This document shows, one piece after another, positions 51,968 to 60,084 of a stretch of 60,084 nt of DNA. The stretch lies in the NCBI RefSeq assembly GCF_025933915.1, contig NZ_JAICZA010000009.1, positions 1-60,084 on the forward strand, read 5' to 3'. How positions within the stretch are numbered: position 1 is the first letter of the stretch; each line of letters opens with the position of its first letter. Made by a program: the position numbers and the translations under genes. The notes beneath the pieces are model-generated. The model was not told the DNA's origin. It worked only from the letters and a program-made list of their open reading frames with translations, and did not search any database. This DNA comes from Mycobacterium sp. GTDB taxonomy: Bacteria > Actinomycetota > Actinomycetes > Mycobacteriales > Mycobacteriaceae.

Positions 51968-52396
51968 ATGACCGCACCCACCACCGAAGACAAAGACCCG
52001 GCCGCCGATCTCGAGCCGGGGACCACGCCGTACTACGCACGAATGCACCGATGGATCAAGCGGGCCGTCTTGGTGTGCCTGGTGGCTTTGGTCATCGAAG
52101 GTGCGTTCACGTTGCCGTTCATGGCGGTCTACTACGGCTACCCGACGCTGAGCCTCACTGAGGTCTGCAGTGAACTGCTCAAAATCCGGTACTCCAACGA
52201 CACTTTGGAGTGCAAGTACCCCTACCCGCCGTTCGGGCCCCCGGAGGGCGCCGAGGGCAAGGCCACCGCACAGGACGTCTGGGGGATCCAGCCGATACCC
52301 AAATACCACCGGCTGGGGTTCCGCGAGCTCGTCAGGATCCACGACGAAAGGCTGGCTCGGCAAGCAGCCCCACAGCAGGCGGTGCCGCACCCATGA
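51968..52396 (+). CDS. Single-TM protein of unknown function
   Basis: 142 aa from ATG 51968 (AAAAGGAA ribosome site), 13 bases after paralog B. Acidic 25-residue N-terminus, one membrane helix (about 33-56, [22 protein letters not shown]), then a roughly 85-residue outer domain with two Cys ([18 protein letters not shown]) and Pro/Tyr-rich sequence. Possibly a periplasmic subunit of the same complex. I recognise no family. Confidence 0.75.
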   Translation: MTAPTTEDKDPAADLEPGTTPYYARMHRWIKRAVLVCLVALVIEGAFTLPFMAVYYGYPTLSLTEVCSELLKIRYSNDTLECKYPYPPFGPPEGAEGKATAQDVWGIQPIPKYHRLGFRELVRIHDERLARQAAPQQAVPHP

Positions 52397-52409
52397 CGGG
52401 GCCGGCCCG

Positions 52410-53459
52410 TTGACCTATCGGGTCGTTCAGTGGACGACCGGTAACGTCGGCAAGAGTTCCGTCAAGGCGATCGCCGCAAATCCGACACTGGAGCTGGTCG
52501 GATGTTATGCCTGGTCGCCGGAGAAGGCCGGGCGTGACGTCGGCGAGCTGTGCGGGATCGAAACGCTGGATGTGAAGGCCACCAACGATATTGAGGCGCT
52601 GCTCGCGCTCAAGCCGGACTGTGTGGTCTACAACCCGATGTTCGCCGACGTCGACGAGCTGGTCCGTATCCTCGGCGCGGGCATCAACGTGGTGGGCACG
52701 GCCGGGTTCATCACCGGTCACTTCCTGGGTGCGGGACGGGAGCGCATCGCGCGGGCCTGCGAAGCGGGCGGATCGTCCATCTTCGGCAGCGGCATCAACC
52801 CCGGTTTCATCCAACTCTTCGCCATCGTGTCGGCAGGCCTCTCGGAACGGGTGGACAAGGTCTCGATGCTGGAATCCGTTGACACCACCATCTACAACTC
52901 ACCCGCCACCGAGATACCCATGGGCTTCGGCTATCCCATCGACCAGCCCGATCTTGCGGCCATCACCGAGAAGGGGTCCGGCATCTTCGCCGATGGCGTG
53001 TTGCTGATCGCCGACGCGCTGGGCGTCGAGCTCGACGAGGTGCGCTGCGAAGCCGAATACGCCCAGACCACCGAGGATCTCCACCTTCCCGGCGATTGGA
53101 CGATCGCAAAGGGGTGTGTCGCCGGCGTGGACGTCCGCTGGAAAGGGATTGTCGGGGACCGGGAGGTCATTGAGATCCGCGGCCGATGGCGCAAGGGCCA
53201 GACACTGGATCCGGATTGGCCGCTGGACATGGGCTACACGATCGAGGTGCAGGGTCGACCGACGATCAAGACCACCCTGAGTTTCCTTCCACCGCAAGAT
53301 TTTGTCGGCGAGACACTGGACGACTACATCATGTTGGGCCTGACCATCACCGCGATGCCGGCGATCACCGCGATACCCGCCGTGGTCGCCGCGCCTCCTG
53401 GCATCGTCACCTACACCGACCTACCGCTGCCACTTCCCCGCGGAGTCCTGACAACATGA
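52410..53459 (+). CDS. DapB-like NAD(P)-dependent oxidoreductase, paralog 3
   Basis: 349 aa if begun at TTG 52410, the only start codon ahead of the nucleotide motif VQWTTGNVGKSSVKAI. An ATG at 52393 opens a 6-codon frame whose stop overlaps this TTG (TTGA), so either coupled translation or a frame error is possible. GINVVGTAGFITG and GINPGFIQLFAI match the two other paralogs. The stop overlaps the VOC start (ATGA). Likely reduces or oxidises an intermediate shared with the P450. Confidence 0.87.
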   Translation: MTYRVVQWTTGNVGKSSVKAIAANPTLELVGCYAWSPEKAGRDVGELCGIETLDVKATNDIEALLALKPDCVVYNPMFADVDELVRILGAGINVVGTAGFITGHFLGAGRERIARACEAGGSSIFGSGINPGFIQLFAIVSAGLSERVDKVSMLESVDTTIYNSPATEIPMGFGYPIDQPDLAAITEKGSGIFADGVLLIADALGVELDEVRCEAEYAQTTEDLHLPGDWTIAKGCVAGVDVRWKGIVGDREVIEIRGRWRKGQTLDPDWPLDMGYTIEVQGRPTIKTTLSFLPPQDFVGETLDDYIMLGLTITAMPAITAIPAVVAAPPGIVTYTDLPLPLPRGVLTT

Positions 53460-53878
53460 CCGCAACACAAGAACCCTCGCTCCATCACGTCGTGTTCGCC
53501 GTAGCACCGGAACGACATGCCGCCGCGGCGCAAATGTTCAGCGATCTCGGATTCGTCTTCCAGCCGCTGCAGCTGGCCGAGCTCGGCCTGGACATCCATC
53601 TCGACTGGAATCGGGGTATCGAGCTGATCAGCCCGATCCCCGGGTCGACCGGGGAGGTCGCCGTTTCGGTGACCGAGTTCCTCGAGCGCCACGGCGACGG
53701 CGTGTTCACCGTGGTCATCGGAGTCCCGGCAGCTTCCAGGGCCGACGCCGTCGCCGAGCGCTACGGCGCGACAACGCGTTTTCGGCAACGCATGGAGGGC
53801 GAGGGCACCTACCTTGACGAAAACGACGTGTCGATCCTCGGGCTGACACTGACATTCCTGGCGACCAACATCCCGTGA
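53456..53878 (+). CDS. VOC (glyoxalase/dioxygenase-fold) protein
   Basis: 140 aa from ATG 53456, overlapping the DapB-like stop (ATGA). Starts with the VOC strand LHHVVFAVAPE, with a His as a likely metal ligand, and has RGIELISPI carrying a Glu, then a second half-module (GDGVFTVVIGV). VOC proteins are metal-dependent lyases, isomerases or dioxygenases. Between the DapB-like and P450 genes, so it probably acts in the same pathway. Metal site only partly recognisable. Confidence 0.8.
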   Translation: MTATQEPSLHHVVFAVAPERHAAAAQMFSDLGFVFQPLQLAELGLDIHLDWNRGIELISPIPGSTGEVAVSVTEFLERHGDGVFTVVIGVPAASRADAVAERYGATTRFRQRMEGEGTYLDENDVSILGLTLTFLATNIP

Positions 53879-53889
53879 AGGGAGACACC

Positions 53890-55128
53890 ATGACCGTGAA
53901 CACCACGATGCCGAGCATCTTCGATGCCGGCCTTCCGGCGCTCAGCTACGACACCACCGAGGCCCCCTTGGACGTCTACCCGAGGATTCGGGCAGCGCAG
54001 GACCTCGCTCCCATCGCGATCGGCCCGTTGGGTCCAGAAGTGCTGTCCTACAACCTCGCCCGGTCCCTCCTTCGTGACCCTCGTTTCGTCATCCCCCCGG
54101 GTATCCATCTCACCGCGCACGGCATCACGTCGGGCCCGCTGTGGGACCGAGTGATTCGCAGCATCTTGTGCATGGAAGGCGACGAGCACCGCCGCCTGCG
54201 CGGCCTGGTGTCCAAGGCCTTCACGCCGCGGGCCACCTCGCGTATGCATGGCACCATCCACACCGTGGTCAACGAACTCGTGGACCGGTTCCTGGGCATC
54301 GGCCGGTGTGACATCGTCGAAGACATCGCCCGGCCCTACCCCATTCCGGTCATCTGCGCGCTGCTTGGCGCTCCACGCGAGGATTGGGAACAATTTTCGC
54401 GCTGGGCCGAAGACATCTTCAAGATCGTCAGCTTCGACTGCAATCTCGTCGAGGAGGAGCCGGTCGTCCTGCGTGCGTGGGGTGAGTTCGACGACTACGT
54501 CGACAAGATGGTTTCGCTGAGGCGGGATCGGTTGACCGACGACCTGCTCTCCGAGCTCATCCGCGCCGAGGACAGCGGCGACCGGCTCAACGCCGCCGAA
54601 CTGCGCATGTTGGCATTCAGCATCCTGGTAGCCGGAACCGACACCACGCGTGGTCAATTGGCGGCTTCGGTACAGGTCCTGTGCGATCACCCCGAGCAGT
54701 GGACATTATTGGCCGACCATCCCGAACTGGCGATGCCCGCCGTCGAGGAAAGCATGCGACACTCACCCGCCGTCTGCAGCACACTTCGCACCGTCACCGA
54801 CGACACGACGCTCGGTGGCTACACCTTCCCGGCCGGTACATTCATCCTTGTGAATACCTTTGCCGCCAACCGTGATCCGGCGGTCTATGCCGAACCCGAC
54901 CGCTTCGACATCGCCCGGGACGAACCGCCGCCCATTCTGACCTTCGGCGGCGGCGCCCATTATTGCCTGGGCGCGAACCTGGCAAGGCTCGAGCTTTCAG
55001 AAGCGCTCAAGATCCTGACGCGGCGGATCCGCCACCCTCGCCGCGTCGGACCGGCACCGTGGAAGCCGCTGCTGGGCATGAGCGGACCGACGAGCCTGCA
55101 CGTGGAGTTCGATCCCTCATCCGCTTAG
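53890..55128 (+). CDS. Cytochrome P450 (operon end)
   Basis: 412 aa from ATG 53890, with AAGGGAG 6 bases upstream; a GTG overlapping the VOC stop (53875) is also in frame. I-helix AGTDTTRG, ExxR in EESMRHS, haem loop FGGGAHYCLG with the Cys ligand. Last gene of the ten-gene operon; no ferredoxin beside it. It converges with the epimerase/PEP-swivel gene, overlapping by 4 bases. Confidence 0.94.
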   Translation: MTVNTTMPSIFDAGLPALSYDTTEAPLDVYPRIRAAQDLAPIAIGPLGPEVLSYNLARSLLRDPRFVIPPGIHLTAHGITSGPLWDRVIRSILCMEGDEHRRLRGLVSKAFTPRATSRMHGTIHTVVNELVDRFLGIGRCDIVEDIARPYPIPVICALLGAPREDWEQFSRWAEDIFKIVSFDCNLVEEEPVVLRAWGEFDDYVDKMVSLRRDRLTDDLLSELIRAEDSGDRLNAAELRMLAFSILVAGTDTTRGQLAASVQVLCDHPEQWTLLADHPELAMPAVEESMRHSPAVCSTLRTVTDDTTLGGYTFPAGTFILVNTFAANRDPAVYAEPDRFDIARDEPPPILTFGGGAHYCLGANLARLELSEALKILTRRIRHPRRVGPAPWKPLLGMSGPTSLHVEFDPSSA

Positions 55129-57767
55129 GAGGCGTTCGGACGCCGGTCGCTCGCCGGGAGTGACGAGACGTCGTCGGTGTCCGCGTCGAGCACTCGGATC
55201 TCCCCCGTGCTGCCGTCGACTTCGACGAGCGCGCCCGGCGGCAACGCCCGAGTGGCGCCCTGAACGTCCACCACACAGGGGAAACCGAACTCGCGGGCCA
55301 CCACGGCGGCATGCGACATGGGGCCGCCGAGTTCGGTCACCACGGCCGCGGCGTAACAGAATGCAGCGGTGTACCCGACGTCGGTGACCTCTGCCACCAG
55401 GATTTCTCCGGGCTGTAGTTCGTCGATGGTGTCGGGCCGCACGATGCGCACCCGACCGCGAACCCGTCCCCCGCACACGCCGACCCCGCGCAGGGTGTCC
55501 CCGCCGGCCAGCGCGGGTGACGAGGTCGTGCTTGGCCGCCAGCTTCCGCTGAATACCGTCGGCGGAGCCACCGCAACCAGGCGGCGTTGTTCGGCCCGGC
55601 GGCGGGCCACCAGGGCCCCGACATCCGCCGGTAGTGGATCGAGCTCGTCGACGAGCAGATAGAAGACGTCGTCGGCGGTCCCGAAGATCCCGGCCTCAAC
55701 CGACCTACGCCCATACTCACGCAGCAGCTTGCGCAGCACCCAGTTCGCCCGCACCACCTTGTCACGGCGGACTTCGCGGTCCCGGAGTTGCTGTGTGGCC
55801 AGCACCGCAATGGGCTTGGCCCGCAGTGGGATCCGAGTGCGCTGGGGCTCCGGCGCGGGTGGCGCGCACATCGCTCTGGTCACCATCCGGACCAGCAGCT
55901 CGGGGTCGTCGGCGTAGCTGGTTGACAGCATCTCGAGTTCGGCCGGGCCACGGTGTCCGATCAGCGCCAGCTCGGCCAGCAGCGCGCCATGGAATTCCGG
56001 TGCCTCCACGGCCAGCTTGTCCAGGCGGTCCCCCGGTTCGGCCAGCAGCGCCGTCACTTTCGGATCGCGCTGTGCGGCGACCACCAACCGCTGCATCGCC
56101 TCGACCGAACGCGCGCTGACCAATTCCGGTCCGGCGGGTGCGGCCGTGTCCCGGCCACACAAACCGCGCAGCAACACGTTGAAAGCCGCGCACAACAGGA
56201 ATGAGCCCGCCGCCAGCACCCAGCCGTGCACAACCTGGTCACGCGCCAACGAGATCAGGCTCAGCAACCGGCGATCGTCGAGCCGGGTGGGATCGCCGCC
56301 GGTCAAGCGTTCCAGGCGATCGACATCGGCGACGAATTCGCGGGTGTCCAGGGGCGCGCCGGCGGACAGGCCGATCAGGTTGACGCCGAATACCCCGATG
56401 TTGCGGACGGTCCGCAGTCGCCTCCGGATGCGGCTGGTATCCGAGTGTGGACGCTGCTCCCCGAAGATCGGTAGGGCCGCCATGCTCGGGCCGAAGAACC
56501 CGCTGTTGCTCACCACCGTCGCCGGCTTCACGAAAGGCACCGTTTCGGCCATGAAATGCGCGGTCGTGATGGCGCCGTACAGCCGGTGGGCGAACACCGC
56601 GACCATGCGCATGGCGATTTCGCGTTGGATCATCCCCCCGGGCCGCAACCGCTCGGCGACGCACACGGCACTTGCCCGCAGTCCGCGAACCGTCGCCGAC
56701 GCCGACGCCGGCGAGAACGGGCCGGGCAGCGCCTCCGACAGGTTCGTGGCCAGAAACGTGGGAAAGCGAGGATCGATCGGTGTGTCGAATTCCCCGTTAT
56801 CCCCTGCTGCGCCCGCCAGATTGGGCTTCACACCGTCGTTGCTCGGCGCGTCGACCGAAGGTAGTTCCTGGATGTTGGCCAGCCGCCAGGGCACCGATAC
56901 CACCCGCTTGCCCACGGTGACCCGGCCGCGCACCGCTTGCGCGAAATCTTCGACACATTCGCCGGATTCCCACGCCGGCCGGAATCCCCACTCTTCGCGC
57001 AACCGCGAGATGTCCATGAGCGGAGCGCCCCGCACCAGTCGCAGCGCCGCCGGCTCAAAGCCCAGCCGCACAACCGGGCGGTGAAGCGCAGCCGCGATCT
57101 GCCGGAAGGTCAACTCCCCGGGAGCGGCGAGATTGACCGGGCCGCTGGCGATTCCAACTTCCACGACCGCACGGTTGAATAGCCGAAGCGCGTCGTCGAG
57201 GTGGATGACCTGCATGCGTCGATCGCCCGACCGGGCGGGGAACACCGGTAGCGCCAACAGCCGGCGCACCCGGTTGTCGACGCTTCGGCCAAGGATCAGC
57301 GCGGAGCGGATCGCAACCCATTCCGTGCCCGCTTCCGCAAGCATGTCTTCGACCCGGGCTTTGAATTGACCGTCAACACCGACCGGAGTTATCGCGTCGT
57401 GTTCGGTCTTCGGCGCGCCTCCCCCGCCGTAAACGTGCGCCGTCGACGCGAAGACGATCCGCCTGGCCCCGGTCTCTGCCATCGCGTCGAGCACGTTGCG
57501 GGTGCCGCCGATGTTGACCTGATGGCTGATGGGATCGTCGTGTCCGGGAATTTCTGACCATGCGCAGTGCGCCACGGCTTCCGCGCCGGCCAGGGCGTGC
57601 CTGACAGCGTCGGCATCCCGGATGTCTGCCGCGACGAAATCGGCTGCGCTCGACCAGCTTTCAGGGCGGTGACGCGCGATGCCCACGACATCGTGTCCCT
57701 GAGTAAGCAGCCGCAGCGCGAGGCCGCGGCCGAGCACGCCGCTGGCCCCGGTCACCGCGATTCTCAC
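55125..57767 (-). CDS. Epimerase / PEP-utiliser swivel-domain fusion (Rv2047c-like)
   Basis: An 880-aa two-part protein. Residues about 1-290 are an extended SDR: GASGVLG at 8-14, TGARRIVFASTAHVYG. The middle is not assigned. The C-terminal roughly 90 residues match the phosphohistidine mobile domain of PEP-utilising enzymes (ELGGPMSHAAVVAREFG, with the candidate His). No PEP-binding domain is evident, so how the His would be phosphorylated is unclear. It lies downstream of pks12 on the same strand, 9 bases apart, as in M. tuberculosis Rv2047c-pks12 (from memory), suggesting a role linked to the polyketide product. Confidence 0.85.
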   Translation of the reverse strand: MRIAVTGASGVLGRGLALRLLTQGHDVVGIARHRPESWSSAADFVAADIRDADAVRHALAGAEAVAHCAWSEIPGHDDPISHQVNIGGTRNVLDAMAETGARRIVFASTAHVYGGGGAPKTEHDAITPVGVDGQFKARVEDMLAEAGTEWVAIRSALILGRSVDNRVRRLLALPVFPARSGDRRMQVIHLDDALRLFNRAVVEVGIASGPVNLAAPGELTFRQIAAALHRPVVRLGFEPAALRLVRGAPLMDISRLREEWGFRPAWESGECVEDFAQAVRGRVTVGKRVVSVPWRLANIQELPSVDAPSNDGVKPNLAGAAGDNGEFDTPIDPRFPTFLATNLSEALPGPFSPASASATVRGLRASAVCVAERLRPGGMIQREIAMRMVAVFAHRLYGAITTAHFMAETVPFVKPATVVSNSGFFGPSMAALPIFGEQRPHSDTSRIRRRLRTVRNIGVFGVNLIGLSAGAPLDTREFVADVDRLERLTGGDPTRLDDRRLLSLISLARDQVVHGWVLAAGSFLLCAAFNVLLRGLCGRDTAAPAGPELVSARSVEAMQRLVVAAQRDPKVTALLAEPGDRLDKLAVEAPEFHGALLAELALIGHRGPAELEMLSTSYADDPELLVRMVTRAMCAPPAPEPQRTRIPLRAKPIAVLATQQLRDREVRRDKVVRANWVLRKLLREYGRRSVEAGIFGTADDVFYLLVDELDPLPADVGALVARRRAEQRRLVAVAPPTVFSGSWRPSTTSSPALAGGDTLRGVGVCGGRVRGRVRIVRPDTIDELQPGEILVAEVTDVGYTAAFCYAAAVVTELGGPMSHAAVVAREFGFPCVVDVQGATRALPPGALVEVDGSTGEIRVLDADTDDVSSLPASDRRPNAS

Positions 57768-57776
57768 TGACTACCC

Positions 57777-60084
57777 TTAGTCAATTGCGTCGTCGTCATC
57801 CAGCAGCGCAGCGTTGACCAGAGCGTCGAGGTCCATGTCCGCGATGTCCTTTTCGGTGGTCATCGCGGCGGCCGCCGGCTGCGCGGCGCCCTCGGCCTCG
57901 CTTGCCAACGCGAGCAACAGTTCCAGCACGCCGGCTTGGCGCAACCGCTTGACCGGAATGGATCCCACCACCCGCTGGATCTCGGCCTCCCCGGGCGCGG
58001 CGGCCGGTGTCTGCTGCTCCGTCGTGCCGACGAGTTCGGAGTACATGTAGCCGGCCAGCGCAGCCGAGTTGGGGTAATCGAATATCAGCGTCGGTGAAAG
58101 GGGCAGTCCGGTCGCGGATTTCAGCCGGTTGCGCATTTCGACCGCGGTGAGCGAGTCGAATCCGAGTTCTTGGAAAGCCCGGTCCGGGTGAATCGACTCC
58201 GGGCTGGCGCTGCCCAGCACGGTGGCGATGTTGGAGCGCACCAGGTCCAGCAGCACGGCCTGCTGCTCGTCTTCCGGAAGTCCTTCGAGGCGCTGCAGCA
58301 GAGCGGATTTGGATTTCGCCGCAGCCAACGAGTCGTCAACCTGACGCCGGGTCGGCGCGTTGATCAAATCGACGAACATCGGCGGCAGGGTTCCGCTGTC
58401 GAACTTGACCCGCAGTGCCGCCCGGTCGATATGGGCGGGCAGCATGAACGGCTCGTCGACGGTCAGCGCGGTGTCCATCAACTCCAGCGCCTCATCGGAA
58501 GACATCGCGACAATTCCGTCGCGACCGAAGCGGGCACGATCGGCTGCACCAAGCGCACCGGTCATGGCGCTGGCCTGATCCCACAGGCCCCAGGCCAGCG
58601 ATACGGCGGGTAGCCCTTGCCTGCGCCGGTGCACGGCCAACCCGTCCAGGAACGAGTTCGCGGCCGCGTAGTTGGCCTGCCCCGACGCACCGGCCAGTCC
58701 GGCCATCGAGGAAAACATGACGAACGCCGAGATATCGAGGTCGCGGGTCAGCTCGTGCAGATTCCACGCGGCATCGACCTTGGCACGCAACACCGCTTCG
58801 ACGCGCTCCGGCGTCAGCGACGAGATCACCGCGTCATCGAGCACCCCCGCCGCGTGAAAGACGCCGGATAGCGGTCGCTGCACCGGGATATCGGCGAGCA
58901 CCTTGGCCAGCGCTTCACGATCGGCCGCGTCACAGGCGACCACCTGTACCTGCGCCCCGGCGGCGGACAGCTCGGTCATCAGCTCCGCGGCCCCCGGCGC
59001 GTCCAGACCGCGCCGACTCACCAGCACCACGTTGCGCGCGCCGTGGCGGGCCACCACGTGGCGTGCCAACGCCGAACCGGCCATCCCGGTCGCGCCGGTG
59101 ATCAGCACGGTGCCCGTCGTCCACGCGTCGGGCATGGTCATCACGACCTTGCCGACGTGGCGGGCCTGGCTCAGGTACCGCAATGCCGCCGGCGCGCGGC
59201 GCACGTCAAACCTGGTCACCGGCAACGGGTGTAGCACGTCGTCGCCGAACAGCGCCGCCAGCTCGTCGAGCATCTGCGCGATCCGGTCGGGCCCGGCTTC
59301 GAAGAGGTCGAAGGCGCGGTAGCGCACACCGGAGTGGTCCCGGGCGACAACATCGGGGTCACGGATGTCGGTCTTGCCCATCTCCAGGAACACCCCACCG
59401 GGGGCAAGCAGTCGCAGGGAGGCATCGACGAACTCACCGGACAGCGAGTCGAGCACGATATCCATCCCAGCCATGCCCGTCCTGCCGGTGACCGCCCGGA
59501 ACTTGTCCTCGAACTCCAAGCTGCGCGAATCGGAGATGTGATCATCGTCGAACCCCATCGCCCGCAGCGTGTCCCACTTGCCATGGCTGGCCGTCGCGAA
59601 CACTTCCAGACCAATCTGGCGGGCCAGCTGGACCGCGGCCATGCCCACCCCACCGGCGGCGGCGTGCACCAGCACCCGCTGACCGGGCTTGGCGTCGGCC
59701 AGGTCCACCAGCGCATAGCGGGCCGTGGCGAACACCACCGAAGCCGTCGCGGCGGCGGTGTGTGACCATCCGGTCGGCACCTTGACGAGCAATCGCCGGT
59801 CTGTCTTGGCGATCGTTCCCGTACCGTCCGGGAACAGCCCCATGACGCGGTCGCCGACCACGAAACGTCCACCCTGCGAGGTAGTTTCGGGAGCAATTTC
59901 TATGACCACACCTGCGGCCTCGATGCCCATGACCGCGTCGGGGTCGGGATAGAGGCCCAACGCGATCATGACGTCACGGAAGTTGGCGGCGATGGCCGAC
60001 AGCGCCACCCGCACCTGACCGGGCCCCAACGGCGCGTCGGCGTCGGGGATCCGCTCCAACCGCAGGTTCTCGATCGTTCCGTAA
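57777..60084 (-). CDS. pks12: Pks12-type modular polyketide synthase, C-terminal part
   Basis: The frame is open to the right edge, so this is the last roughly 768 residues of a much larger gene. Order: enoyl reductase (about 1-290; [19 protein letters not shown]), ketoreductase (about 315-500; [15 protein letters not shown], then [20 protein letters not shown]), acyl carrier (about 590-680; [15 protein letters not shown] with the phosphopantetheine Ser). An acidic C-terminal docking tail ([19 protein letters not shown]) follows and no thioesterase is present. Pks12 makes mannosyl-phosphomycoketide lipids in M. tuberculosis. Identity is inferred from the ending and the neighbouring gene. Confidence 0.88.
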   Translation of the reverse strand, partial: YGTIENLRLERIPDADAPLGPGQVRVALSAIAANFRDVMIALGLYPDPDAVMGIEAAGVVIEIAPETTSQGGRFVVGDRVMGLFPDGTGTIAKTDRRLLVKVPTGWSHTAAATASVVFATARYALVDLADAKPGQRVLVHAAAGGVGMAAVQLARQIGLEVFATASHGKWDTLRAMGFDDDHISDSRSLEFEDKFRAVTGRTGMAGMDIVLDSLSGEFVDASLRLLAPGGVFLEMGKTDIRDPDVVARDHSGVRYRAFDLFEAGPDRIAQMLDELAALFGDDVLHPLPVTRFDVRRAPAALRYLSQARHVGKVVMTMPDAWTTGTVLITGATGMAGSALARHVVARHGARNVVLVSRRGLDAPGAAELMTELSAAGAQVQVVACDAADREALAKVLADIPVQRPLSGVFHAAGVLDDAVISSLTPERVEAVLRAKVDAAWNLHELTRDLDISAFVMFSSMAGLAGASGQANYAAANSFLDGLAVHRRRQGLPAVSLAWGLWDQASAMTGALGAADRARFGRDGIVAMSSDEALELMDTALTVDEPFMLPAHIDRAALRVKFDSGTLPPMFVDLINAPTRRQVDDSLAAAKSKSALLQRLEGLPEDEQQAVLLDLVRSNIATVLGSASPESIHPDRAFQELGFDSLTAVEMRNRLKSATGLPLSPTLIFDYPNSAALAGYMYSELVGTTEQQTPAAAPGEAEIQRVVGSIPVKRLRQAGVLELLLALASEAEGAAQPAAAAMTTEKDIADMDLDALVNAALLDDDDAID

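Noticed and set aside
39143-55128. Recent genomic island or prophage
   Set aside because: No integrase, transposase, tRNA or flanking repeat seen, and terminal genes overlap both neighbours.

Overview
The window is high-GC actinobacterial DNA from a Mycobacterium, most likely a non-tuberculous species. Markers are a complete mce operon, the C-terminal end of a Pks12-type polyketide synthase, pncA, lipT and lppI, and short start-stop overlaps throughout. The order sugar ABC transporter, SnoaL-like protein, pncA, lipT, lppI, epimerase/PEP-swivel protein, pks12 follows the M. tuberculosis Rv2038c-Rv2048c block. Blocks of extra genes interrupt it. M. tuberculosis comparisons are from memory; no search was run.

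Layout. 1-5277: oxidoreductases, an acyltransferase-3 membrane protein and an orphan small protein. 5455-17273: a TetR regulator and an eight-gene mce lipid-import operon (yrbEA-yrbEB-mceA to mceF), followed by a protein with three tandem Phd/YefM-type antitoxin folds. Three related operator-like sites flank the regulator and the mce promoter. 17358-24955: tandem universal stress protein, the EfeUOB iron uptake system, DUF3097, DUF3349 and a patatin. 25023-29216: a four-gene sugar ABC importer. 29230-34831: an ECF sigma factor facing a DoxX protein, a SnoaL-like protein, pncA, a DoxX protein with a long 11-residue-repeat tail, a zeta-toxin/ParD-like pair with a perfect operator-like dyad, and gluconokinase. 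34832-39153: a kinase/lipocalin-like fusion, lipT and lppI.

39143-55128 is a roughly 16 kb accessory block lying between lppI and the Rv2047c-like gene, which are neighbours in M. tuberculosis. Its core (42803-55128) looks like one regulon. A TetR gene (45769) sits among three promoter regions carrying the same dyad, TGACT-N2-AGTCA or a near match. The promoters serve (i) SDR, DapB-like and mycofactocin-type SDR; (ii) a second DapB-like gene; (iii) a ten-gene operon. That operon encodes a NorQ-like AAA+ ATPase, a NorD-like VWA protein, two paralogous five-TM membrane proteins, two single-TM microproteins (34 and 42 aa), another single-TM protein, a third DapB-like protein, a VOC protein and a P450. 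No NorB/NorC is present. NorQ/NorD pairs normally mature or activate a metalloenzyme, so I infer an undescribed membrane enzyme system tied to P450/SDR catabolism. It is the most interesting item in the window.

55125-60084: the epimerase/PEP-swivel protein and the ER-KR-ACP end of Pks12, which continues past the right edge. I saw no rRNA, tRNA, CRISPR array, integrase or insertion sequence.
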